Origin: CAYRSS01 sp964426945 | Lineage (GTDB): Bacteria; Planctomycetota; Phycisphaerae; UBA1845 | Direction of reading: 5' to 3' | DNA length: 55,498 nucleotides | Assembly (NCBI GenBank): GCA_964426945.1 | Contig: CAYRSS010000025.1 | Span: 1 to 55,498, forward strand | Shown: positions 1-8,764 of the stretch, one piece after another | How positions within the stretch are numbered: position 1 is the first letter of the stretch | Layout: each line of letters begins with the position of its first letter | Translations under genes and position numbers: made by a program | The notes under the pieces: model-generated | What the model saw: only the letters and a program-made list of their open reading frames with translations | Told to the model about the DNA's origin: nothing | The model's database searches: none

Positions 1-298
1 GGCGGACGATGTTCTCGGGGTCGAAGTAGATCGGATTCGGCGCGAACGACGCGGCGGCGGAGTGCTCGATCCCCTGGTCGACCGGCAGGATCGACAGGTA
101 GCCCGTGCCGCCCAGGCGGCCGGCGGCGAAGACCGACTGCAGATTGCGCAGCACCGGGATCGACCGATCGGTCTGGGCAAAGACGCGATCAACGAAGTCG
201 GGACCGGGGAGGGTGAGCGCAGACTTGTCGACGCCGGTGCACTTGTACGAAAGCAGGCCGGAGGCCTGATCGCCGAGAAGATCCTGAATGGCGGGCAT
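1..298 (-). CDS. Class I fructose-bisphosphate aldolase, 5' part, cut by the window edge
   Basis: About 99 N-terminal residues are visible, starting MPAIQDLLGDQA at the ATG whose complement is 296-298. The stretch GYLSILPVDQGIEHSA, followed by FAPNPIYFDPENIV, is characteristic of the bacterial/archaeal DhnA-type class I aldolases. These cleave fructose 1,6-bisphosphate to two triose phosphates through a lysine Schiff base in the cytoplasm. The catalytic lysine lies in the part outside the window, so activity cannot be checked. The frame is open to base 1. Family assignment rests on the motif and is strong; exact substrate use in glycolysis or gluconeogenesis is inferred. Confidence 0.9.
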   Translation of the reverse strand, partial: MPAIQDLLGDQASGLLSYKCTGVDKSALTLPGPDFVDRVFAQTDRSIPVLRNLQSVFAAGRLGGTGYLSILPVDQGIEHSAAASFAPNPIYFDPENIVR

Positions 299-448
299 GG
301 TGAGTCTCCTGGTGCCGGGGCCGCCCCTTCGAGGTGGCCGACATCGGCACCGGAAAATACCGCGCCGGGGCGGACGGGGAAAGCCGATCGGCCTACCGGC
401 GAGTTGCTGCGGAGCGGTGCCGCCGCCCACGGCCTGCCCGGGGGTCCG

Positions 449-988
449 CTACTCCTTCGCGAGCGTCGTCGAGGCGGAGAGGACCATGCCGTCCGGGAGC
501 ACGACCTCGTAATCAGCAATGATGGCGTCCTCTGTGAGCGTGCCGGTGTAGGTCAGCAGCGGCACCTGGCCCCCGGCGACGTTGCGAAAGACGCCGACCA
601 TTGCGCCGTCGGCCGCCACGACCACGTCATAGGTTCCGAACAAGTCGTCCTGACCCTGCATGTGGGCACCGTTGTCGTCGTATCCTCCCGACACCTCGTG
701 GGCAGGGGGATCGGTCTGCCCGAGGTAGTTGCCGTCGAAGTCAATGATCAGAGTGGCGATTCGCGCGTCCTCGTCGACCATGATCTCGATGCGGGCGTTG
801 CCGCTTTCGCCGATGACCATGTTCTCCCAGGTGCCGCTGTATACGCCGGCAAACTTGGCGGCGTCGAAGGCGGCCGGAGAACCGGACGGCGGCGCGATCA
901 CCGGACAGCCCATGGCCAGTGTTACGGCCGCTGCCCCGCAGCAGGTCATCAGTGCGCGCGCAAGGGAACCGCGATTGCTCCGCGTCAT
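449..988 (-). CDS. Hypothetical lipoprotein, 179 aa
   Basis: The N-terminus has basic residues, a hydrophobic run and the lipobox LAMGC, so this should be a lipid-anchored envelope protein. The mature part (about residues 28-179) is acidic and looks all-beta. It contains the pieces YSGTWENMVIGESG and VYNLIIDFDGNY-like strands, with the repeated theme of a value or variation around D/G residues. I do not recognise a family. An AGAGGA-like ribosome site lies about 10 bases upstream of the ATG at 988. It is transcribed away from the aldolase start with about 150 bases between, so it may be a single-gene unit. Function unknown. Confidence 0.75.
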   Translation of the reverse strand: MTRSNRGSLARALMTCCGAAAVTLAMGCPVIAPPSGSPAAFDAAKFAGVYSGTWENMVIGESGNARIEIMVDEDARIATLIIDFDGNYLGQTDPPAHEVSGGYDDNGAHMQGQDDLFGTYDVVVAADGAMVGVFRNVAGGQVPLLTYTGTLTEDAIIADYEVVLPDGMVLSASTTLAKE

Positions 989-1157
989 GGTTGGTAGTCC
1001 TCTGGAATTCCGCAGGATACGCGATTCATCGTCGGCTTGCCGACCGACCGACGAACCGGTGCTGCGAATCAGACTAACGCTTTCCGCCGGGGATGCAACG
1101 GGGTCATGGCGCTGTTCGCCCGTCGCAGGTGGGTCGCCGGGGTACGTGGCTGCCTGC

Positions 1158-2639
1158 CTACTGCAGCAGCGAGAGCACCGCCGACGGAGCGTTCACGGCG
1201 ATCTGGAGCGTCGCCTGCGTGCTCTGGACGAGCACCTGGGCGCGGGTCAGCGCTGCGACCTCGGCGGCCATGTCGGCGTCGCGGATGACCGACTCCGACG
1301 CGGTGACATTTTCCAGGGCGATCTGCTGGCTGTCGATGTTGGTCTCGAGCACATTGCGCTGAATGCTGCCGATGCGGCCGCGCAGCGAGGCGATCTGGCT
1401 GATCGACTCGGTGATGATCTCCTGTGCGGCGGCGAAGTTGCCGCGGGCGACCTCGCGCTCGCCGCCCGAACGGATCGACTCGAGGAAGCCGACGATGCTG
1501 TTGCCCAGCCCCGCGGCGGCGATCGAGTCGATACCGACGGTGATCTGGCCGTGCGGTGAGACCTCCGGCGTAATCTGGAAGAGCGACCCGCCGCCGGTGA
1601 TCTGCAGCGTGGTCGACGAGAGCACTTGGGCGAACTGCGGCGTCAGGTAGACGCGCATGTCGAGCCCGGTAGCCCGCACGTCGGCGCGCAGGCCGCGGGC
1701 CGAGGCGGCCTGGCCGTTGATCAGCACGCCGACATCCACCCCTTCGTCGCGCAGTGGGATGCCCGCGTTGTCATCCTCGATGAAGTTGCCCGACAGCGCA
1801 CGCACCGCCACAAACGCATCCGAGCCGTACGTGGTGGTATGCAGCGCGAGGGCGCTGGTCGTCGTGGCGCCGACGTCGGGCGTCAGGATGATCGCCGAAA
1901 CCCCGGTCACGGCGATGGAGTCGTTGATCGCCGTCGCGATCTGCTGCAGCGTCGTGCCCGAAGCAAAACTGAATCGCTCCGCGCCCAGCGGCCCGCCGAT
2001 CTCGACGGTCACACTCGATGTGTACGCCGGCCGGCCGCTCGTGCCGTGGGTCGCTCCGCCCGGCGGGGGCGCGCCGAACAGCGTCAGGTTCGCGGTCTCG
2101 GCGGAGTGGGTGACCTGGATGGTCACCTCGCGCGAGCCTCCCGTGGGCAGCCGCGCGGAAAACACCGAGAGCGCCGCGACGCCGTTGGGATCAAGCCCCG
2201 ATAGCGTAAACGCCCGCTTGCCGTCGAGCAGCCCGAGGCCCCCGAAGGTCGTGTTCTGGGCAATGCGGTCGATGCTGCTGATGATCGCGTCGATCTCAAG
2301 CTGATTGGCGCTGACCTCCTCCGAAGTCAGCGCGCCTTCGTTCGCCGTGGAGACTATCAGCTCGCGGATGGACAGCAGGAGCGAGGATACTTCGTTGAGC
2401 GCGCCCTCCGCCGTCGACAGCACGTTGATGGCGCGGGCGGAGTTGTCGATCGACTGGCCCAGCGCGCGGATTTCGGAGCGCAGCGCTTCGGACGCGATCA
2501 ACCCGGCCGGATCGTCCTTGCCGCGGTTGACACGCAGACCGGTCGACAGCCGCTCGAGGCGGAGTTGCAGGTCGGCGTTGTTGGTGCCCAGCCGCGTGAT
2601 CGCGCGCAGGGCGGGCACGTTGGAGTTGATCCGGCTCAT
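1158..2639 (-). CDS. Flagellin
   Basis: This is the filament subunit, 493 aa. Both conserved flagellin ends are present. Residues 1-140 carry MSRINSNVPALRA, then the coiled-coil stretch with RLSTGLRVNRGKDDPAGL. The last 110 residues carry SIRSGGEREVARGNFAAAQ and end VNAPSAVLSLLQ. The middle (about 145-380) is a variable, surface-exposed beta region. An open frame extends upstream, but the ATG at 2639 is chosen because the protein then starts exactly at the flagellin N-terminus and GGGAGG lies 7 bases upstream. No chaperone, cap or other filament gene is adjacent; the only other flagellar gene here is fliM, 50 kb away. Confidence 0.95.
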   Translation of the reverse strand: MSRINSNVPALRAITRLGTNNADLQLRLERLSTGLRVNRGKDDPAGLIASEALRSEIRALGQSIDNSARAINVLSTAEGALNEVSSLLLSIRELIVSTANEGALTSEEVSANQLEIDAIISSIDRIAQNTTFGGLGLLDGKRAFTLSGLDPNGVAALSVFSARLPTGGSREVTIQVTHSAETANLTLFGAPPPGGATHGTSGRPAYTSSVTVEIGGPLGAERFSFASGTTLQQIATAINDSIAVTGVSAIILTPDVGATTTSALALHTTTYGSDAFVAVRALSGNFIEDDNAGIPLRDEGVDVGVLINGQAASARGLRADVRATGLDMRVYLTPQFAQVLSSTTLQITGGGSLFQITPEVSPHGQITVGIDSIAAAGLGNSIVGFLESIRSGGEREVARGNFAAAQEIITESISQIASLRGRIGSIQRNVLETNIDSQQIALENVTASESVIRDADMAAEVAALTRAQVLVQSTQATLQIAVNAPSAVLSLLQ

Positions 2640-2847
2640 CGCATCCTCCCTGATGCATGACACCGCGGCGGACACCGCTGTGTCCGCTTCGCTGCGCCAC
2701 CGTGCGCAGCATCCGGTTGTCGGGCGGTCCGCCGCCGGGCCCCGCCAGGGCGCAGCGCCGGCGCTCACATCGCCTGTCGTCGATCAGGGCGGGGAACTTG
2801 AGTAATACCGGACCCGCGCCGAGTTATCGGACCCGAAAGGCCCTATC

Positions 2848-2943
2848 TGTCCGTTGAGTAAGGGGTCTGGCTCCGGCGTCATCCCGCTTCCCGTGGTGGT
2901 GAGGGGCGACTCAGGCGGTGCCTGACCCCTTTCTCAACGGACG
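2848..2943. repeat. REP-like inverted repeat element, copy 1
   Basis: About 96 bp with near-complementary ends: TGTCCGTTGAGTAAGGGGTC at the left and GACCCCTTTCTCAACGGAC at the right. An inner CTGGCTCCGGCG / GGCGGTGCCTG region lies between them. Very similar copies are at 46776-46871 and 48475-48569. The right end stops 1 base short of the minus-strand stop codon of the DUF2092-redoxin gene. It fills most of the intergenic space between that gene and flagellin. Such elements are typically mobilised by RAYT (Y1) transposases; none is in the window. Confidence 0.85.
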
Positions 2944-2944
2944 C

Positions 2945-4930
2945 CTATCGCCGGTCGCGGAAGTCGTAGCGGAGCAGCTTCTCGTTGGTTCGCACGTAGA
3001 GTTCGGACCGCCGGTCGCCGTCGGCGTCGCGCGCCTGGAGCCACGTCGCCCACCCGGTCACCGGCTTGCGACAGACCGTCTCGCCGGCGTGGTCCAGGAC
3101 CCATACCGCGCTGTTGAAAAGGAACACAAGTTCGTCGCCCGGCCGGCCGTCGAGATCGACGAACTGGAGGTATTGCGGCATCGACCAGTTCTCAACGTCG
3201 AGTTCGATCTTCCACAGCTCGTCGCCGGCCTCGCTCACGGCGGTCAGCGAAACGCCTTTGGGCTGTCGCCAGCCGCCGGTGTCCTCCCCGTCGGCGGGCT
3301 CGCCGGGGATGGTGGTCATCAGCACGGCGCCCAGCCGCCGGCCGATCTGCCCGACGGCGAAGGATTCCTGCACGTACGGATCCGTCCCGCGGGAGGGCAG
3401 GTTAATCTCGCCCGTGACGCGGCCGTCGGGGCCGATGCGCCGCAGCATGCGTCCGTCGCGAATCCACAGATCGTTGCCGAGCACCTCGCCGCTGGGCTGG
3501 AAGGTGTGCGAGCCGCCACGGATGCGGACGGACCACGCCTCTTCGAGCCGGTCCGCGTTGACCGGCTCGACGCGCGAGCCGCCGTACTGAACGGACGAGG
3601 TCTGCTCGCGGTATTCCTCGCGCTCGGCATCGGTCATCTCCTTGCCGGCGGCCAGCGTCTCCCCGGCGAGCAGTCGATCCAGGTCCTTGCGCAGCGCCGC
3701 GGTGCGATCCTCATTGAACAGCAGACGGTGCTGGCCCTGCACCTTGCCATCGCGGTTCAGCAGGATGATCCCGCCGTCGAACTGCTGGTCGAAGAACGCG
3801 TCGCGCAGCTCGCCGTCGGCGTCGAGAGCCACGGGCAGGTCGATGCCCGCTTCACGAAGCTGTTCGAGTTCCTTGTCATCGGCGCCGCCGGTGTGGATGC
3901 TGACGATGGCAACGCCCTTGTCCGCGTAATCAGCCCGGAGCTTCTGCAGCGCCTTCGAGTTGACGTCGCGATCGCCGGTCCAGCCGCGGAAGAGGAAGTT
4001 CAGCACCACGACTTTGCCGGCCAGCTCTCCGGATCGCACCGCGCCGCCGTCGGTCGTCGCCAGGTCGAACTCCGGCACCGGGCGGCCGGACATCTCGATC
4101 TGTTCCGCCGTGTCGCCGGTGGCCATCCAGCGCGAATAGAACTTGTCGACCTTCTTGGCGCCCGAGGGCGGCTCGAACGTGAACGTCGACGCCTCGAATC
4201 GCGCGTCGGTGCGGATGTCGCGGACGTCGTAGACGAGGTGATAGCGTGAGCCCGTCATGGCGCCTTCGGCGGCCTGCTTGCGCAGAACTTCCGACGCGTC
4301 GATGTCGATCCGGCGGAGGATCATGTCGCTTTCGCGCACGGCGATGACCACGTCGATGCGGCTCGCCTGGGCATCAAACCACATCCCCTCGAGCCGGCCG
4401 CGCAGCTCGATGCACCGATCGCCGTCGATCGTGACGCGATCACCGACGTCGAGCTCCTTGAAAAGCTCGCCGAAGCGCTTGTGCGGCCGCTCGGAGAGCA
4501 GCATGTCCACTGCGCTGAACATCATGAACGCCCCGCCGCCGGCGTGTTGTGCCACCTGCTTGTAGACGTCCTCCTCCAGCGGTTCGGTCTTGTAGCGGTT
4601 GTTCTGTTTCATCAGCACGGTCAGTTGCTTGCCGTCGCTGACCATGCGGTGCATGTCCGAGTCAATTACGAACTTGCCGGGGGCCTGGAACAGGAACGGC
4701 AGCTTCTGCTCCGGCGGGCTGAAATCCATGTCGGTGTCGAAGCGGAAGACCGCGGCGTCGGAATAGGAGCGCAGCTTGCTCATGGAGCGGATCATGTTCT
4801 CGACCACGCTCTCGGCGGCGCGCGAGTAGCCCTCGAAAGGCGACGGCGGCGGATCTTCGGCACGCGCCGCCGAACCCGCGACCGCCGCCACGCACACCAG
4901 CCAGCCGCGCATCCATCGTGTCGCTTTCAT
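2945..4930 (-). CDS. Secreted DUF2092 / redoxin-like / FG-GAP-like fusion protein, 661 aa
   Basis: A signal peptide (WLVCVAAVAGSAARAE) sends this to the periplasm or beyond. Residues about 35-265 resemble DUF2092, a LolA-like fold, with the pieces FVIDSDMHRMVSDGKQLTVL and TFEPPSGAKKVDKF. Residues about 285-425 are a thioredoxin/AhpC-type domain (FDLATTDGGAVRSGELAGK, then VVVLNFLF). The usual WCxxC redox site is replaced by GWTGDR, so it cannot do dithiol chemistry there. The C-terminal 200 residues look like a beta-propeller of FG-GAP type (FVDLDGRPGDELVF, RDADGDRRSELYV). The ATG at 4930 follows a GTG at 4933; either is possible, with GGAGAGG just upstream. Role unknown. Confidence 0.8.
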   Translation of the reverse strand: MKATRWMRGWLVCVAAVAGSAARAEDPPPSPFEGYSRAAESVVENMIRSMSKLRSYSDAAVFRFDTDMDFSPPEQKLPFLFQAPGKFVIDSDMHRMVSDGKQLTVLMKQNNRYKTEPLEEDVYKQVAQHAGGGAFMMFSAVDMLLSERPHKRFGELFKELDVGDRVTIDGDRCIELRGRLEGMWFDAQASRIDVVIAVRESDMILRRIDIDASEVLRKQAAEGAMTGSRYHLVYDVRDIRTDARFEASTFTFEPPSGAKKVDKFYSRWMATGDTAEQIEMSGRPVPEFDLATTDGGAVRSGELAGKVVVLNFLFRGWTGDRDVNSKALQKLRADYADKGVAIVSIHTGGADDKELEQLREAGIDLPVALDADGELRDAFFDQQFDGGIILLNRDGKVQGQHRLLFNEDRTAALRKDLDRLLAGETLAAGKEMTDAEREEYREQTSSVQYGGSRVEPVNADRLEEAWSVRIRGGSHTFQPSGEVLGNDLWIRDGRMLRRIGPDGRVTGEINLPSRGTDPYVQESFAVGQIGRRLGAVLMTTIPGEPADGEDTGGWRQPKGVSLTAVSEAGDELWKIELDVENWSMPQYLQFVDLDGRPGDELVFLFNSAVWVLDHAGETVCRKPVTGWATWLQARDADGDRRSELYVRTNEKLLRYDFRDRR

Positions 4931-4988
4931 CACGCCTCTCCATAAGCGGGAAACCGTCCGCCGACCTCAGAAGCCGTGCATGCCGGCG

Positions 4989-5816
4989 TCAGTCAGACAA
5001 CTCCTGCAGCCGGCTGAGGTCGATCATGTCCACATCGTTATCGTTGTCCAGATCGGCCTCTTCAAACACTTCCACCGAGCACCCGATCGGGCGCGTGGAC
5101 ACTCCCGGTCCGGCCATGCACACTTCGAACTGGTCGTAGTCGATCAGCGAGACGTCGCCGTCGTCGTTGATGTCTCCCTCGACCCCCTCGATGAGGCGGC
5201 GGATCTGCACACCGTTATAGGCCGCCCCGACGGCGAGGTTGCCGCCGGTGATGTTACCGCTGTGCAGCCCCATGAACCCGTTGGTGACCGCGACCGTGTG
5301 CTTCGCGTAGGTCACCCGGAACCCGTGCTGCCCGGTCCACGGCCCGCCGACGGTCGTGACCGTCGGGTTGAAGTCGAGCCGCACGCGCGCCCGCGATTCC
5401 GGGTGGTTGGGCATCCAGGCGTAGCTGATGACCTCGTACTGCCCGTTCTCCAGCCCGTTGATGAACAGGCAGGTCTCCAGACCCTGCGAATAGGTCACGA
5501 GGCAATCGCTCATCAGCGCCTCGTGGTCGCCCGAGAGCGACGGATCCTCGGCCTCGACCAGTTCGGTTCCGCCGTACTGGTAGAGCGTGGCGCCCGTGGG
5601 CTGGCCGTGTATGTCTACGAGGCTGTATACATACTCCGGGTTGGAAAGCGAGGTGTGGCGGGCCTCGATGCTGTTCCAGACCCCAGGCAGCCCGACCGCG
5701 CCGTAGGTGGACGGCGGCGGGGTATCCCTCCCGAAATCGATGTTGATCGCCTGGCCCGAGGCGGCCGAGGCGCAGGCGCAGACCATTCCCGCGGCGCAGC
5801 GCGTGCTTGCTCGCAT
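4989..5816 (-). CDS. Secreted protein with C-terminal dockerin-like repeats, 275 aa
   Basis: The start ATG at 5816 gives a signal peptide (MRASTRCAAGMVCACASAASG) with cleavage near AINIDFG. Residues about 22-200 form a beta-rich domain (TYGAVGLPGVWNSIEA, then YEVISYAWMPNHPESRARV). It resembles carbohydrate-binding or CBM-like sandwich domains common in planctomycete exported proteins, but I cannot assign a family. The end carries two calcium-loop repeats, GDINDDGDVSLIDY and ADLDNDNDVDMIDL, spaced as in type I dockerins. No cohesin is in the window. It is divergent from the GDP-fucose synthase gene across about 210 bases. Confidence 0.8.
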   Translation of the reverse strand: MRASTRCAAGMVCACASAASGQAINIDFGRDTPPPSTYGAVGLPGVWNSIEARHTSLSNPEYVYSLVDIHGQPTGATLYQYGGTELVEAEDPSLSGDHEALMSDCLVTYSQGLETCLFINGLENGQYEVISYAWMPNHPESRARVRLDFNPTVTTVGGPWTGQHGFRVTYAKHTVAVTNGFMGLHSGNITGGNLAVGAAYNGVQIRRLIEGVEGDINDDGDVSLIDYDQFEVCMAGPGVSTRPIGCSVEVFEEADLDNDNDVDMIDLSRLQELSD

Positions 5817-6027
5817 GACCCCATCTCCCGATTTGCGGACGACCGAGACGTGATAACTGCAGGCCGCATCCGGCCCCGCGCGTGGCCTGCACCCCCCACG
5901 TTGCCGGATCAGGGCCTCCGATGCAAGCGAAACCGACCGGTTTCCGCAGGAATCGACAGCTTCACACGTCCGCCGGCGGCCGGCCTGCCCCCTCGTCCGT
6001 GGGCGGAGCCACCGGTACGATGCCGAC

Positions 6028-6969
6028 ATGTCCCCTTTCTGGACGGACAAGCGCGTCTGTGTCACCGGCGGAGCCGGGTTCCTCGGCCGGGTGGTCTGCC
6101 GGGGGCTGGCCGAACGCGGCGCCCGCGATGTCTTCGTGCCCCGGTCGCGCGAGTTCGACCTGACCGACCCCGTCGCCGTCGCCCGGATGTACGACGCCGC
6201 CCGGCCCGACGTAGTGATCCACCTCGCGGCGGAGGTGGGCGGCATCGGGGCCAATCAGCGCCGCCCCGGACGATTCTTCTACGCCAACATGGCGATGGGC
6301 CTGCACCTGATCGAGGAGGCCCGCCGCCGCGGCGTGCACCGCTTCGTGCAGGTCGGCACGGTGTGCGGCTATCCGCGCGACTGCGCCGTGCCCTTCCGCG
6401 AGTCAGACCTCTTCGCCGGCTATCCCGAGGAGACCAACGCCCCCTACGGCATTGCGAAGCGCTCGCTGGCGGTGATGCTTCGGGCGTACCGGACGGAGTA
6501 CGGGCTGGCGGGTGTGTATGTGCTGCCGGTGAACCTCTACGGGCCTGGCGACAACTTCGACGAGGCGACCTCGCACGTCATCCCCGCCCTGGTGCGGCGA
6601 TTCGATCAGGCGGCCCACGACGGCGATGAGGTCGTCACCTGCTGGGGGACGGGGCGGGCGGGGCGGGAGTTTCTCTACGTCGACGACGCCGCCGAAGGCA
6701 TCCTCCGCGCCGCGGAGACCCTCAACGATCCCGAACCAGTTAACCTGGGCACGGGCTCGGAAGTCACCATCGCCGACCTGGCGAGCCGCATCGCCGACCT
6801 GTGCGGCTACCGCGGCCGCATCGCCTGGGACGCCTCGCGCCCCGACGGCCAGCCGCGGCGTCGCCTCGACACCTCGCGCGCGGCGGCCCTCCTCAATTGG
6901 CGCGCGACGGTGAACCTCGACGAAGGTCTTCGCCGCACCGTGGCGTGGTGGCGCAAGACGCGCGGTTGA
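6028..6969 (+). CDS. fcl: GDP-L-fucose synthase (NAD-dependent epimerase/dehydratase)
   Basis: This enzyme converts GDP-4-keto-6-deoxymannose to GDP-L-fucose for surface glycans. At 313 aa it has the normal family length. The Rossmann site TGGAGFLG is at residues 13-20. The family-specific stretch VGGIGANQRRPGRFFYANMA follows, then the catalytic YGIAK (Tyr140, Lys144). NLYGPGDNFD and SHVIPALVRRF complete the signature. The usual catalytic SxC motif is TVC here (Thr111, Cys113), a conservative change. The partner GDP-mannose 4,6-dehydratase is not in the window. The neighbours are unrelated, so it is probably transcribed alone. Confidence 0.9.
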   Translation: MSPFWTDKRVCVTGGAGFLGRVVCRGLAERGARDVFVPRSREFDLTDPVAVARMYDAARPDVVIHLAAEVGGIGANQRRPGRFFYANMAMGLHLIEEARRRGVHRFVQVGTVCGYPRDCAVPFRESDLFAGYPEETNAPYGIAKRSLAVMLRAYRTEYGLAGVYVLPVNLYGPGDNFDEATSHVIPALVRRFDQAAHDGDEVVTCWGTGRAGREFLYVDDAAEGILRAAETLNDPEPVNLGTGSEVTIADLASRIADLCGYRGRIAWDASRPDGQPRRRLDTSRAAALLNWRATVNLDEGLRRTVAWWRKTRG

Positions 6970-7006
6970 GCATCCGCCACGGTCATTCCGCACAGTCGCA
7001 GGCGGG

Positions 7007-8320
7007 CTACACCTTCACGATCCACCGCCGCCGGTACATCACCGCGGCCGGGATCAGCCAGAACAGCACGAACAGCACCGCGTAGAGCAGCGAGCCGGGC
7101 TTGTCGCCGGCCCACGACGCCAGCGCGTTGCGGTAGAACCAGCCGGAGGCGGAGCTCGTCCCATCGTCTGTGGTGATGCGCCAGCGGCCGAGCATCTTGG
7201 CCATCAGCCCCGAGGCGACGAAGATCGTGATCGCGTTGCTGCCGAACATGACCAGCGGCGTCGCCCACCGGCGAAGCTGCTTCACGTCGATCAGCCAGCA
7301 GCACATCGCCACGCCGTGCATCGCCAGCCCGGCGGTGACGAGGACGTACGAGCCGGTCCATATCTTCTTGTTCAGCGGGTGCACCGTCGCCCACCACAGG
7401 CCGACGACCAGCAACAGGTTCGCCGCGAAGAACAGGCCGAGAAGCATCTCGCGGATGTCCCGCCGGCTGCGCATCCACTGCCCGGTGAGCAGGCCGCAGA
7501 GCACCGTGCCGACGGCCGGCAGGGTGCTAAAAAGCCCCTCCGGATCGGGGCGCTCGCGGTAGAGGTGCGAACCGAGCAGCGCTTCATCGATCCAGTTGTG
7601 CAGCAGCCCTTCCGGCCCCACGACGTTCGCCTCGTAGCCGGCGGGCGCGGCGACCAGCGTGAGCAGCGCCCAGTAGCCGACGGTCAGCGCGACGACCCAT
7701 CCGATCCGCCAGCCGATGCCGCCGGTGAGCACGATCACGCCCGCGGCGAAATAGCACAGGCCGATCCTCGGCAGCACGCCCGGCACGCGCAGGCCGGAGG
7801 CGTCGTAGAAGGCGAAGTCGAGGACGAACCAGGCGATCGCGCCGAAGACCAGCGCCGCCGCCACGGGCCCCCGCCAACGACCCGCGCGGCCCGCCGCGTC
7901 CGTCAGCGCGGGCTCGTCGCGAGAACCCCCGCCCTCACCCGGTCGCCAGAGCCCGAGCCCGACAATCGCCGTCACGAACGGACCGATCAGCCGCAGGTCG
8001 GGGAAGCCTGCCATCGACCAGCCCAGCAGGATCAGCAGCGCCGACCGCCGGACGATCTGCGCGAGCAGCGCCGAACGCGCCGCCCCCTGTTCGCGCCGCC
8101 GGGCAAAGGCCAGCGTGATGGACACGCCGACGATGAAGAGAAAGAACGGGAATACGAGGTCTGTCGGAGTCAGCCCGTGCCAGTCGGCATGCCGCAGCGG
8201 CCCGTAGATGTGCGACCAGCTTCCCGGCGTGTTGACCAGGATCATCCCGGCGATGGTCAACCCGCGGAAGGCGTCGACGGAGAGGAGGCGTTGCGCAGGT
8301 TGCTGAGGGACGGTGGTCAT
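7007..8320 (-). CDS. DUF5009 / heparan-alpha-glucosaminide N-acetyltransferase-like membrane acyltransferase, 437 aa
   Basis: The family signature RLLSVDAFRGLTIAGMILVN is near the N-terminus (given here as its first 20 residues). It is followed by TPTDLVFPFFLFIVGVS and about ten hydrophobic segments. Proteins of this family move acetyl or acyl groups onto sugars across the inner membrane; bacterial members are often called NagX-like. The start MTTVPQQPAQRLLSVD at 8320 is chosen because the DUF signature then begins about 12 residues in. The frame stays open far upstream, but that part is compositionally anomalous. The stop is close to the convergent fcl gene (37 bases), consistent with a shared terminator region. 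Confidence 0.88.
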   Translation of the reverse strand: MTTVPQQPAQRLLSVDAFRGLTIAGMILVNTPGSWSHIYGPLRHADWHGLTPTDLVFPFFLFIVGVSITLAFARRREQGAARSALLAQIVRRSALLILLGWSMAGFPDLRLIGPFVTAIVGLGLWRPGEGGGSRDEPALTDAAGRAGRWRGPVAAALVFGAIAWFVLDFAFYDASGLRVPGVLPRIGLCYFAAGVIVLTGGIGWRIGWVVALTVGYWALLTLVAAPAGYEANVVGPEGLLHNWIDEALLGSHLYRERPDPEGLFSTLPAVGTVLCGLLTGQWMRSRRDIREMLLGLFFAANLLLVVGLWWATVHPLNKKIWTGSYVLVTAGLAMHGVAMCCWLIDVKQLRRWATPLVMFGSNAITIFVASGLMAKMLGRWRITTDDGTSSASGWFYRNALASWAGDKPGSLLYAVLFVLFWLIPAAVMYRRRWIVKV

Positions 8321-8446
8321 GGCGGGAGAGCGTACCCGCGGGAGAAGAACGCTGCCAATCGAGGCGAAGCGCGACCGGCGAAGTCGGGAGGAGGAGGCCG
8401 GAGGGGACGACACGGCGAATCGGCATGAGATTCGGGAACCGGAATT

Positions 8447-8544
8447 GAGATTCCAGATTCGAAATTTGAAATTTGAAATTTGAAATCTGAGATTTGAGAT
8501 TTGAGATTTGAAATCTGAGATTCGAGATTCGAAATCTGAGATTC
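8447..8544. repeat. Heptamer tandem array, 14 units
   Basis: Fourteen exact-length 7-base units run without interruption: GAGATTC, CAGATTC, GAAATTT three times, GAAATCT, GAGATTT three times, GAAATCT, GAGATTC twice, GAAATCT, GAGATTC. The consensus is GARATYY. It is strikingly AT-rich in a high-GC region. It lies in the 444-base gap between the divergent DUF5009 gene and xseA, where I see no gene. Function unknown; the array may expand or contract. Confidence 0.9.
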
Positions 8545-8649
8545 TGAGACTTGAACGCCCGACGTCGCGGATCGATCGCCGAACGCTGAGGACTACCTTC
8601 CGAACGCTCAGCACAGCGAGCCGAACAGTGAACGTCAAGCGAGAATGGC

Positions 8650-8684
8650 TGACAGCTGACAGCCGACAGCTGACAGCCAACACC
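8650..8684. repeat. Second heptamer array, 5 units
   Basis: Units TGACAGC, TGACAGC, CGACAGC, TGACAGC and CAACACC follow one another at a 7-base period, about 105 bases after the first heptamer array. The stretch between holds two looser CCGAACGCT copies. The shared 7-base period of two unrelated units is notable. Confidence 0.75.
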
Positions 8685-8764
8685 TGAACATCCCCGGCAT
8701 ACCGCGGCGCGGGTATCGCCGACCCGTTGCCACGCCGGCCTGCCGCGGGTCCAATGGGCAGTCG

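Noticed and set aside
8447..8684. CRISPR array
   Set aside because: Period is 7 bases with no spacers; these are simple tandem repeats.
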